Source: CAIUMH01 sp963758555 (GTDB taxonomy: Bacteria > Actinomycetota > Acidimicrobiia > Acidimicrobiales > RAAP-2). From it: a stretch of 64,000 nt of DNA. The stretch lies in the NCBI GenBank assembly GCA_963758555.1, contig CAVWVW010000003.1:434001-498000 (forward strand), in the 5' to 3' direction. Positions 8,271-16,009 of this stretch are shown here, in pieces. A program made the translations under genes and the position numbers. Position 1 is the first letter of the stretch. Each line of letters starts with the position of its first letter. The notes under the pieces are model-generated. The model was not told where the DNA came from. It saw nothing but the letters and a program-made list of their open reading frames with translations, and ran no database searches.

Positions 8271-10504
8271 GCGTCGGCAACCACCACTCGGCGCCGGCCG
8301 ACACGGAGCCTCGCTCGCTGGCCTACCTGGCGAGCATCCCCATCGAACGCCTGACCAAGGCGACGCCGAAGAAGTGCGAAGCACTCCGCTCCATCGGGAT
8401 CGACTCGGTGCTCGATCTCTTGTGGTGCTACCCGAGGCGCTACATCGACCGCACCCGCCAAGCTGACCTCAAGGATCTCGCCGTCGGCGATGAGGCCGTG
8501 GTCTTGGCCACGGTCACCTCCGTCTCGTCCCGCCGCACCCGCCAGCGACGCTCGCTCGTCGAGCTTGAGGTCGACGACGGCACAGGGCGGATGAAGGTGG
8601 TCTTCTTCAACCAGGCGTGGCGAGCCAAGCAGCTGAGCGCGGGCACCGAGGCGCTCTTCTTCGGCAAGCTCGACGACTACCGAGGCACCCGCCAGATGAC
8701 CTCGCCGATCGTCGACGTGCTGGTCGGGATGGAGGGCCAGATCCAAGGAGCGGCCAAGACGGGGCGGATCATCCCGGTCTACCCCCAATCGTCGAAGTCG
8801 GGGCTCTCAAGCTGGGAGATCGGCACTTACGTGGCCGAGGCGCTGCGCCGCGCCCCAGCACTCGCCGATCCACTCGACGAGGCATCGCTCGATGAGCTCG
8901 ACCTGCTCGATCGGACCACGGCGATGCGATCGATCCACGCCCCTGAGCAGGTGGCCGAGACGGTCCCGGCTCGCCGCCGTCTGGCCTTTGACGAGCTCTT
9001 CCGTCTCCAGCTCGCCTTGCAGCTTCGACGCCGAGCGCTGGAGGCTGACGCCGTCGCCATCCGTCACGCCGTCTCGAGCGTCGAGGCCGATTCGACCTCT
9101 CGCCGCTCCGAGGCCCTGGAGCTGACCTTGGTCGAGCGCTTCCTCGGCGGCCTGCGCTTCGAGCTCACCGGCGCGCAGCGGCGGGTGCTCCACGCGATCT
9201 TCGATGATCTGGCTGGACCCATGCCCATGCACCGCCTCCTCCAGGGTGACGTGGGCTCGGGCAAGACCGTCGTCGCCGTGGCCAGCATGCTCGCTGCGGT
9301 CCAGGGTGGCCACCAAGGAGCGCTCATGGCCCCGACCGAGGTCCTGGCCGAGCAGCACCTCGCGTCGATCCGAACGATGATCGAGGGTCTCGCGGTGCCC
9401 GATCCGACGCGCCTCGGCGGCTCGAGAGCGCTCGAGGTGCGCCTGCTCACCTCCTCGGTGGGGGCTGGGGCTCGTCGGGTGATCTTGGAGGAGCTTCGCT
9501 CCGGGGCCATCGATCTGGTGGTCGGGACCCAGGCGCTGTTGACCGACGAGGTGCAGTTCTCGTCACTCGGGCTCTGCGTGGTCGATGAGCAGCATCGCTT
9601 CGGCGTCGAGCAGCGAGCGCTGCTGCGCGCCAAGGGCCAAGGCACCAGAGGCGAAGGGGATCCGGACCTCTTGGTGATGACCGCCACCCCCATACCGCGC
9701 ACCGCGGCCATGGTCGTCTTCGGTGACCTCGAGATGTCCATCCTCGACGAGCTGCCTCCGGGCCGCACGCCGGTGACCACCAGGTGGGCTCGCAGCGAGC
9801 TCGAAGCTCTCGAGGCCTTCGGCAAGGTGCGCTCCGAAGTGGCCCACGGCCGCCAGGCCTACGTGGTCTGCCCCCTCGTCGAGGGCTCCGAGCGCGTGGT
9901 GGCTGCCTCGGCGGTCGACGAGCTCGACCGGCTGGGCGCGGGCGAGCTCACGGGGCTTCGCCTCGGGCTCTTGCACGGTCAGATGCCCTCGGCCGAGAAG
10001 GAGCGCGTCATGGCGGCCTTTCGTGCCCACGAGCTCGACGTGCTCATCGCCACCACCGTCATCGAGGTCGGTGTCGACGTGGCGAACGCCACGGTCATGC
10101 TCATCGAGGACGCCCCTCGCTTTGGCATCGCCCAGCTCCACCAGCTCCGAGGTCGCGTGGGACGAGGAGCCGAGCAGAGCTTCTGCTACTTCTTGGGCGA
10201 GGCGATCACGAAGGAGTCAGCGATTCGTCTCGAGGCGCTCGAGGCGAGCACGGACGGCTTCGCCTTGGCCGAGGTGGACCTGGCGCTGCGGGGCGAGGGC
10301 ACGATCATGGGAAGTCGCCAGCAAGGCAGAAGCGATCTCCGCCTGGCCACGCTCACCGGGGATCGAGACCTGCTCGAAGCGGCCCATGAGCTCGCTGAGC
10401 AGCTCTCGCTCGTCGATCCTGACTTGGTCGAGCACCGGCTCTTGGCCGACGAGCTCGTTGCCACGCTGGACGAAGAGGACGCCTCGTTCCTGTTCAAGAG
10501 CTGA
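8267..10504 (+). CDS. recG: ATP-dependent DNA helicase RecG
   Basis: A 745-residue branch-migration helicase that remodels stalled replication forks and Holliday junctions. An N-terminal wedge/OB domain (about residues 60-170) is followed by superfamily 2 helicase motifs: Walker A GDVGSGKT near 327, APTEVLAEQH, the DEQH box (VVDEQHRFGVEQR) near 440, MTATPIPRT, and the RecG motif QLHQLRGRVGRG. The GTG at 8267 is chosen because it overlaps the preceding stop codon; the longer frame adds an arginine-rich shadow. No signal or membrane segment. Coupled to the FakA-like gene upstream, with rsmD 38 bases downstream. Confidence 0.96.
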   Translation: MSVGNHHSAPADTEPRSLAYLASIPIERLTKATPKKCEALRSIGIDSVLDLLWCYPRRYIDRTRQADLKDLAVGDEAVVLATVTSVSSRRTRQRRSLVELEVDDGTGRMKVVFFNQAWRAKQLSAGTEALFFGKLDDYRGTRQMTSPIVDVLVGMEGQIQGAAKTGRIIPVYPQSSKSGLSSWEIGTYVAEALRRAPALADPLDEASLDELDLLDRTTAMRSIHAPEQVAETVPARRRLAFDELFRLQLALQLRRRALEADAVAIRHAVSSVEADSTSRRSEALELTLVERFLGGLRFELTGAQRRVLHAIFDDLAGPMPMHRLLQGDVGSGKTVVAVASMLAAVQGGHQGALMAPTEVLAEQHLASIRTMIEGLAVPDPTRLGGSRALEVRLLTSSVGAGARRVILEELRSGAIDLVVGTQALLTDEVQFSSLGLCVVDEQHRFGVEQRALLRAKGQGTRGEGDPDLLVMTATPIPRTAAMVVFGDLEMSILDELPPGRTPVTTRWARSELEALEAFGKVRSEVAHGRQAYVVCPLVEGSERVVAASAVDELDRLGAGELTGLRLGLLHGQMPSAEKERVMAAFRAHELDVLIATTVIEVGVDVANATVMLIEDAPRFGIAQLHQLRGRVGRGAEQSFCYFLGEAITKESAIRLEALEASTDGFALAEVDLALRGEGTIMGSRQQGRSDLRLATLTGDRDLLEAAHELAEQLSLVDPDLVEHRLLADELVATLDEEDASFLFKS

Positions 10505-10527
10505 GTGAGGCGTCGGTCCTTCCTGAT

Positions 10528-10533
10528 TAGCCT
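10528..10533 (+). promoter_or_regulatory. Candidate -10 box (TAGCCT) before rsmD
   Basis: TAGCCT ends 8 bases before ATG 10542. This spacing supports ATG 10542 over TTG 10533 as the rsmD start, because a transcript starting here would begin at or near that ATG. Confidence 0.4.
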
Positions 10534-10541
10534 TGGGCGCG

Positions 10542-11072
10542 ATGAGGGTCGTCAGCGGTGCAGCTCGGGGTCGCTCGCTCAACGCGCCACTGCCCAAGGG
10601 TGTTCGACCGACCACCGACCGAGTGAAGGAGTCGATCTTCGACATCCTGGGCTCGATGGGCGGCGTGGTGGGCTTGAGCGTGGTGGATCTCTTCTGCGGC
10701 TCGGGGGCTCTCGGCATCGAGGCGCTGAGCCGCGGCGCCGCCAAGGTCACCTTCGTCGATGCCAACCAGCAGTCGCTCGACGCGGTGCGGGCGAATCTTG
10801 CTTCGGTCGGTCTCGACGGCGCCCGCACCACGCTCGTGCGCGCCTCGTTGCCGAGCTATCAGCCTCCTGCCGGGGACCTCGTCCTCATGGACCCGCCCTA
10901 CGACCTCAGCGTCGTCGACGAGGTGCTCGAGCGCCTCGAGGCCGACACCGTGGTGCTCGAGTCACGGACAGAACCGGTGATCGGAGACCGCTGGGTGGTC
11001 CATCGACAGCGCCGCTATGGCGGTACGCTCGTCACTGTGCTCAGTCTCCACGCTCCAGCAGAGGTCTCATGA
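10542..11072 (+). CDS. rsmD: 16S rRNA (guanine(966)-N2)-methyltransferase
   Basis: SAM-dependent methyltransferase acting on G966 of 16S rRNA in the assembled small subunit. The protein has 176 residues and starts MRVVSGAARGRSL, the characteristic RsmD opening. It contains the SAM-binding VVDLFCGSGALGIEALSRGA motif in the first half and the catalytic LMDPPYDL (DPPY) motif typical of N6/N2-amino methylases. It overlaps coaD by 4 bases (ATGA), the conserved rsmD-coaD pair. Confidence 0.94.
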   Translation: MRVVSGAARGRSLNAPLPKGVRPTTDRVKESIFDILGSMGGVVGLSVVDLFCGSGALGIEALSRGAAKVTFVDANQQSLDAVRANLASVGLDGARTTLVRASLPSYQPPAGDLVLMDPPYDLSVVDEVLERLEADTVVLESRTEPVIGDRWVVHRQRRYGGTLVTVLSLHAPAEVS

Positions 11073-11563
11073 GCCGCGCCTTGGTCCCGGGATCGTTCGA
11101 TCCCTTCCACAACGGGCACTTGGAAGTCGTCGAGCGAGCGGCTCGGCTCTTCGACTTCGTGGTCGTCGCCGCCATCCGGAACCCCCAGAAGTCCTCGCCC
11201 CTCTTCGACCTCGAAGAGCGCCAGGCGATGATGGCCGAGTCGATGGCGCACCTCGACAACGTCTCGATCGTCTCGGTCTCTACGCTGCTCGTCGACGTCG
11301 CACGAGACGTCGAGGCCTCCGCCATCGTCAAGGGCCTCAGAGCGGTCTCCGACTTCGAGTCCGAGCTCCAGATGGCACAGATGAACCGTTCGCTCTCGGG
11401 CGTCGAGACGCTGTTCATCCCCACGAGCTCGCACTACTCCTTCATCGCCTCACGCCTGCTGCGCGAGGTCGCCCGCTACGGCGGCGACGTCTCGCACTTC
11501 GTGCCCGCCCCGGTGCAGAAGGCGCTTGAGGCGAAGTTCGCGCAAGGACCGATCGATGACTGA
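11069..11563 (+). CDS. coaD: Phosphopantetheine adenylyltransferase
   Basis: Transfers AMP from ATP to 4'-phosphopantetheine to form dephospho-CoA, the penultimate step of CoA synthesis. The 164-residue protein is full length. The nucleotidyltransferase HXGH motif appears in GSFDPFHNGH (residues 8-17) and the C-terminal S-S-H-Y-S-F-I-A-S-R segment corresponds to the ISSTXXR motif. It overlaps rsmD by 4 bases and the downstream coiled-coil gene by 8 bases, so the three are translationally coupled. CoA supply fits the acpP/plsX genes a few kilobases downstream. Confidence 0.97.
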   Translation: MSRALVPGSFDPFHNGHLEVVERAARLFDFVVVAAIRNPQKSSPLFDLEERQAMMAESMAHLDNVSIVSVSTLLVDVARDVEASAIVKGLRAVSDFESELQMAQMNRSLSGVETLFIPTSSHYSFIASRLLREVARYGGDVSHFVPAPVQKALEAKFAQGPIDD

Positions 11564-12146
11564 TCACTACGACGACTTCGACCGCTTCGTCGAAGGCGAT
11601 GAGCCCGACGCCATCGAGGAGCCCGACGCCGAGAACCTCCTTCGTCAGGCGGTCGACGTGGTCAACACGGCCAAGCCCATGCCGCTCTCGGCTTCGGTGC
11701 TGATCAGCCGCGAAGAGCTGCTCGACCTGCTCGAAGGAGCGCTGGCCTCACTGCCCGAGGAGCTCCGCCAAGCGCGCTGGATGCTGCGCGAACGAGAGCA
11801 GTTCCGTGAGGAGAACCAGCGCGAAGCCGACGCGCTCATGGAGGACGTCAAGGCCCAGGCCGAGCGGATGGTCTCTCGCACCGAGCTGGTCCGCCAGGCC
11901 AAGCTGACCGCCCAGAAGATCGTCGATGACGCTGACGAGCAGGCCCGGCGGATGCGCCACGAGGCGGAGGACTACTGCGACCAGAAGCTTGCCGGCATGG
12001 AGATCGTGCTCAACCGCGTGCTCAAGACCGTCGTGGCGGGCAGAGAGCGCCTGCAGCCCTCGTTGGAAGAGGCTGATCCGCTCCAAGGCTTCGAGGAGCA
12101 GATCGAAGAGGGCGAGGAGTCGTTCTTCGATCAGGACCAGGGCTGA
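11556..12146 (+). CDS. SepIVA/DivIVA-like coiled-coil protein
   Basis: A 196-residue acidic protein with a short disordered N-terminus, a long predicted coiled coil (about residues 55-165, rich in E, R, Q and A heptads such as AQKIVDDADEQARRMRHEAE), and an acidic tail. The order coaD, coiled coil, DUF177, rnc, mutM, smc, ftsY strongly resembles the Mycobacterium Rv2927c (SepIVA) to Rv2921c block. SepIVA is a DivIVA-related septation and envelope organiser, so a similar cell-division or polar growth role is inferred. ATG 11556 overlaps coaD; no stronger start exists. Confidence 0.7.
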   Translation: MTDHYDDFDRFVEGDEPDAIEEPDAENLLRQAVDVVNTAKPMPLSASVLISREELLDLLEGALASLPEELRQARWMLREREQFREENQREADALMEDVKAQAERMVSRTELVRQAKLTAQKIVDDADEQARRMRHEAEDYCDQKLAGMEIVLNRVLKTVVAGRERLQPSLEEADPLQGFEEQIEEGEESFFDQDQG

Positions 12147-12149
12147 CCG

Positions 12150-12680
12150 ATGGGGCTTGACCCCTTCGTGATCGGCGTCGCTCGGCTCCGCACGCAGCTC
12201 GGTGCCACCGCGTCATGCGACGTCGAAGCGGTCTTCGACCCCGACGCCGAGCTAGCCGCCACCTCACCCGGTGAGAGCGAGGTGCCTCCAGAGGGGCTCG
12301 CTCGCTTCGACGGTGAGCTGGAGTCGATCCCGCAGGGCATCGTCGCCTCGGGCACCGTGACGTCGAGCTGGATCGGCGTGTGCCGTAGGTGTGCGATCGC
12401 CACGGGCGGCGAGGTCTCTGCCTTCGTGCGCGAGCGCTTCATGGAGGGCGTGGGTCCCGATGACGAGGAGGCCTACGTCCTCGACGGGGACTTCTTGGAT
12501 CTTCGCCCCCTGATCAGGGATGCCGTGGTCCTCGAGCTCCCGCTCGCTCCGCTGTGCAAGGAGGACTGCCTTGGGCTCTGCGTGCAGTGCGGTGCTGATC
12601 TCAACCTCGATCCGTGCGACTGCGAGGCCCCGGCCGATCCGCGGTGGGCTACGCTTGATGTTCTTCGCCGGCCCGACTGA
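12150..12680 (+). CDS. YceD family protein (DUF177)
   Basis: A 176-residue protein with the DUF177 arrangement: a beta-rich N-terminal half, a VTSSWIGVCRRC segment, and a C-terminal cysteine cluster (CKEDCLGLCVQCGADLNLD) likely to bind zinc. In E. coli YceD is involved in 23S rRNA accumulation, and the gene is almost always just upstream of rpmF, as here. It begins 3 bases after the coiled-coil gene. The ending DPRWATLDVL is typical of the family. Confidence 0.9.
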   Translation: MGLDPFVIGVARLRTQLGATASCDVEAVFDPDAELAATSPGESEVPPEGLARFDGELESIPQGIVASGTVTSSWIGVCRRCAIATGGEVSAFVRERFMEGVGPDDEEAYVLDGDFLDLRPLIRDAVVLELPLAPLCKEDCLGLCVQCGADLNLDPCDCEAPADPRWATLDVLRRPD

Positions 12681-12773
12681 GGCCACGGCCTGACCGCAAG
12701 GTCGGTCGAGCGAGTAAGTTGGCAGATTCCCCGCGGTGCTTCGGTGCCGGGCTGAGAAGAAGAGACGAGAGAG

Positions 12774-12953
12774 ATGGCTGTTCCCAAGCGCAAGACGTCG
12801 AAGGCGAAGACCCGGAGCCGACGGGCCTCGGCCTGGCGCCTCGAGGCCCCGTCGCGCAGCGTCTGCCCGCACTGCCAGACCGCCAAGACCCCGCACGTGG
12901 TCTGCCCGAACTGCGGTTGGTACAAGGGTCGCCAGGCGATCGAGGTCGACTGA
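12774..12953 (+). CDS. rpmF: Large ribosomal subunit protein bL32
   Basis: A 59-residue protein translated from the sequence: MAVPKRKTSKAKTRSRRAS, then a Cys4 zinc ribbon with CPHC and CPNC pairs, then GWYKGRQAIEVD before TGA. Length and motif match bL32. The start lies 8 bases after a weak purine-rich stretch (AGACGAGAG). It sits between DUF177 and plsX, the conserved yceD-rpmF-plsX order linking ribosome and phospholipid synthesis. Confidence 0.96.
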   Translation: MAVPKRKTSKAKTRSRRASAWRLEAPSRSVCPHCQTAKTPHVVCPNCGWYKGRQAIEVD

Positions 12954-12954
12954 G

Positions 12955-13948
12955 TTGACAGCGATCGGGTCGCTCCCGGTCGTCGTCGATGCCATGGGGG
13001 GTGACAAGGCCCCCACCGAGATCGTCGCCGGAGCACGCCAAGCCGTCGACGAGATGGGCATCGACGTGGTCCTCATGGGACCACCGGAGCTGGTGGGCGA
13101 CACGTTGGGCTTGGAGCTGATCTCGTGCACCGAGGTCATCGGCATGGACGAGGACCCGGCTAAGGGCGTTCGACGCAAGAAGGACTCCTCGCTCGTGCGC
13201 GCCGCCGAGCTGGTCAGAGATGGCCAGGCCTGTGCGATGGTCTCGGCCGGCAACACCGGAGCGACGATGGGCGCGGCGCTGCTCCGCATGGGTCGCCTCA
13301 GAGGGGTCCATCGTCCCTGCATCGCCACGCCCCTGCCCAAGCCCGGTCGGGCGCCGGGTGTGCTGGTCGACGCAGGTGCCAACTCAGAGTGCACGCCGGC
13401 GATGCTCGTCCAGTTCGCGCAGATGGCTGCCGGCGTTCTCCACGGCCCGCTTTGGCGTCGCCGAGCCCACCGTCGGCCTGCTCTCGATCGGCGAAGAGCC
13501 CTCCAAGGGCACCGCCCTGGTCAAGGAGACCCATGCGCTCTTGGCCGAGCCCACCTCGGGGGTCTCGTTCTTCGGCAACGTCGAGGGCCGCGACCTGCTC
13601 GACGCTCCCGTCGACGTCGTGGTCACCGACGGCTTCACGGGGAACGTGGCCCTCAAGACCCTCGAAGGCTCGCTGCGCTTCATCATGGATCGGATCGTCA
13701 GCGTCTTCGGCACCGACGAGGAGACCAAGGCCGCCGCCAAGGTGCTCCTGCCGCATCTCGCACCGCTCATCACCGAGCTCGATCCTGAGACCTTCGGGGG
13801 CGCCATGCTCCTCGGGCTCGACGGCGTCTGCATCATCAGCCACGGCTCCTCCTCGGCTGTGGCGATGAAGAACGCCATCAAGGTGGGGCACGATCTCGCC
13901 ACGGCTGGCATCACCGAGGCGCTCAACAGCGCCATCAGCGTCGACTGA
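12955..13948 (+). CDS. plsX: Phosphate acyltransferase PlsX (interrupted by one extra base)
   Basis: Converts acyl-ACP and phosphate to acyl-phosphate for phosphatidic acid synthesis. The 5' frame, from TTG 12955 (LTAIGSLPVVVDAMGGDKAP), carries the N-terminal DAMGGD motif and the SAGNTGATMGA segment. Near 13431 the frame is lost, and the next frame continues with RFGVAEPTVGLLSIGEEPSKG and the VVTDGFTGNVALKTLEG motif to 13948. Skipping one base in the CCGG at 13430-13433 gives a single protein of about 330 residues, the family length. Because PlsX is normally indispensable here, a sequence error is more likely than a true pseudogene. ATG 12992 would truncate the motif, so TTG is preferred. Confidence 0.85.
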
Positions 13949-14069
13949 CGCGGCGCTCGGCCCCGTGCGGAGGCCTTTTCCCTGAGAAATCGGGGTTCAG
14001 ATCGGTCAACGGGCAGCAAGGAAGGACGGTAGACTGCAGCCCGAGCGAAGACCCTCTGAAGGAGCCTGC

Positions 14070-14366
14070 GTGCCAGCCGAGACCCACACATCCCAGGGAC
14101 CCATGGACCGCGGCGCGGTCTTCGACCTGATCAGGGAGCAGCTGGCCGACATCTTGGAGATCGAGCCGTCGGCCATCTCTGAGGGCTCCTCGTTCCAAGA
14201 GGACCTCGACGCTGACTCTCTGGCCTTGATTGAGCTGGTCGAGGCGCTCGAAGAAGAGCTCTCCGAGCGCCAGAGCGGCTTCCGGATCGACGATGAGGAC
14301 CTCGAGGACCTCAAGACCGTGCGTGACGCGGTCGATTACGTCTCCGCCAAGCTTGAGGCTGGCTGA
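14070..14366 (+). CDS. acpP: Acyl carrier protein
   Basis: A 98-residue acidic four-helix protein that carries acyl chains on 4'-phosphopantetheine attached to the serine of DADSLALIELVEALEEE (about residue 50), the ACP signature. The GTG start at 14070 has GAAGGAG 5 bases upstream; ATG 14103 is a possible internal start giving the typical 87-residue size. A TAGACT hexamer about 35 bases upstream could be its -10. It lies between plsX and rnc, a conserved order. Confidence 0.92.
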   Translation: MPAETHTSQGPMDRGAVFDLIREQLADILEIEPSAISEGSSFQEDLDADSLALIELVEALEEELSERQSGFRIDDEDLEDLKTVRDAVDYVSAKLEAG

Positions 14367-14376
14367 GCTGCCGGCG

Positions 14377-15063
14377 GTGACCACCGAGCCCGCAGGCCTG
14401 CTGGCGGCGCGCCTCGGCATCGAGATAGACGATCTGAGCCTCCTGGATCTGGCGCGTGTCCACCCGAGCTACACCCCGGAGCACCACGTGCCGTCGAACC
14501 AGCGCCTCGAGTTCCTCGGTGACGCTGTGCTCGGTCTCGTGGTGGCGGAGGCGCTCTTCGTGGCCCATCCGGACCTCGACGAAGGTGGGATGTCAAAGGC
14601 TCGCATCGCCCTGGTCAACGAATCGGTCTTGGCGCAGCTCGGTCGAGATCTTGAGCTGGGCGAGCACCTGTTGCTCGGCAAGGGTGCCGATCGCTCGGGC
14701 GATCGTGACCTTGATTCGGTGCTTGCTGACGCCATGGAGGCCATCTTCGGAGCCGTGTACCTGACCGCGGGGCTCGATGAGGCTCGTCGGCTCATCATCC
14801 GCCTGCTCGGCGATCGCATCGAGCTGGCCGCCACTGAGCCAGGATCACAGGACTTCAAGAGCCGCATCTACGAGTGGTGCCAAGGCACCTTGGGTGCTCG
14901 GCCGACCTACGAGATCACAGTCAGCGGTCCCGATCACGACCCGCGCTACGTCGCTGCCCTGAAGGTGGGCGGGCGAGTGCTCGGCGTCGGCGAGGGCCGA
15001 TCAAAGAAGCAGGCGGAGGCCCACGCGGCTCACGCCGCATGGGGGGAGATCCACGATGCCTGA
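14377..15063 (+). CDS. rnc: Ribonuclease III
   Basis: Double-strand-specific endoribonuclease processing rRNA precursors and structured mRNAs. The N-terminal RNase III domain has the signature NQRLEFLGDAVLG near residue 45 and the second acidic site LADAMEAIFGAVY near 120; a C-terminal double-stranded RNA-binding domain ends GRSKKQAEAHAAHAAW. Start is uncertain: GTG 14377 gives 228 residues and follows acpP by 10 bases, while TTG 14353 would overlap acpP. The 3' end overlaps mutM by 8 bases. Confidence 0.94.
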   Translation: MTTEPAGLLAARLGIEIDDLSLLDLARVHPSYTPEHHVPSNQRLEFLGDAVLGLVVAEALFVAHPDLDEGGMSKARIALVNESVLAQLGRDLELGEHLLLGKGADRSGDRDLDSVLADAMEAIFGAVYLTAGLDEARRLIIRLLGDRIELAATEPGSQDFKSRIYEWCQGTLGARPTYEITVSGPDHDPRYVAALKVGGRVLGVGEGRSKKQAEAHAAHAAWGEIHDA

Positions 15064-15958
15064 ACTGGCTGAAGTCGAAACGGTGCGCCAGGAGTTATCC
15101 AAAGAGGTGGTCGGCAAGAAGATCAAGGCAGTGTCGGTGACCAACGGCCGCGTCGTCCGCCGTCACCCCTCGGCCAAGGAGTTCCGCTCTGAGGTGGAGG
15201 GCCGCTCCATCCGTTCGGTCGGCCGCTTGGGCAAGTACCTGGTCTTAGGGCTCGACAACGGCTCGAGCTTGGTGATCCACCTCGGCATGTCCGGTCAGCT
15301 CCGACGCGCCAAGTCAGCGAAGGAAGCCAAGGCCAAGCACACCCACGTGGTGATCCAGTTCACCCAAGGCGGCGAGATGCGCTACGTCGATCCCCGGACC
15401 TTCGGTGAGATGTTCGTGTCGAACCCTCCGCCCGAGGGTACCAAGGTCGTCGTGTCCGCCTCGGCACAGGTGGCGATGGGCGGCGAAGGTGCTGTGATCC
15501 GCGCCAGCGTGCCGGAGCTCGCTGGCCTTGGCTTCGACCCGGTTGAAGACGTCATGAGCTGGGAGCGCTTCGCCATCGTGCTGCGCAGCCACTCGATGCC
15601 GGTCAAGTCCTTCTTGACCGACCAGGTGATCGTGGCGGGGATCGGGAACATCTACGCCGACGAGACCCTCTTCGCCGCCGGGCTTCGCTACGACCGAGCC
15701 ACCGACTCGCTCTCGACCACCGAGGTGCGCCGCCTCTGGCGAGCGATGGTCGAGACCCTGGCCGAGGCCATCAAGCACGGGGGCTCGACCCTGTCTGACG
15801 AGCAGTTCGTCGACCTCTTCGGCAAGCCGGGGAACTACCAGACCTTCCACGAGGTCTACGACCGAGAAGGCCTCCCGTGCCGTCGGTGCCGTCGGCCGAT
15901 CGTCCGGGTCAAGCACCAGAGCCGCTCGACCTTCTTCTGCGAGCACTGCCAGATCTAG
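15056..15958 (+). CDS. mutM: Formamidopyrimidine-DNA glycosylase
   Basis: Base-excision repair enzyme (bifunctional glycosylase/lyase) removing 8-oxoguanine and formamidopyrimidines. The 300-residue protein starts MPELAEVETVRQEL, giving the catalytic Pro2 and Glu3, and shows the conserved GIGNIYADE loop of the helix-two-turn-helix and a C-terminal zinc finger (CRRCRRP and CEHCQ). Overlaps rnc by 8 bases, the same rnc-mutM-smc order as in mycobacteria. Confidence 0.96.
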   Translation: MPELAEVETVRQELSKEVVGKKIKAVSVTNGRVVRRHPSAKEFRSEVEGRSIRSVGRLGKYLVLGLDNGSSLVIHLGMSGQLRRAKSAKEAKAKHTHVVIQFTQGGEMRYVDPRTFGEMFVSNPPPEGTKVVVSASAQVAMGGEGAVIRASVPELAGLGFDPVEDVMSWERFAIVLRSHSMPVKSFLTDQVIVAGIGNIYADETLFAAGLRYDRATDSLSTTEVRRLWRAMVETLAEAIKHGGSTLSDEQFVDLFGKPGNYQTFHEVYDREGLPCRRCRRPIVRVKHQSRSTFFCEHCQI

Positions 15959-15996
15959 GGGTGCGTTGGACCCCGAGAGGGCTCTCCCAGCGTTGC

Positions 15997-16002
15997 TAGG
16001 GT
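15997..16002 (+). promoter_or_regulatory. Candidate -10 box (TAGGGT) before smc
   Basis: TAGGGT ends 7 bases before ATG 16010 and no Shine-Dalgarno sequence is present, consistent with a leaderless smc transcript separate from the upstream operon. Confidence 0.35.
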
Positions 16003-16009
16003 CGCTTCG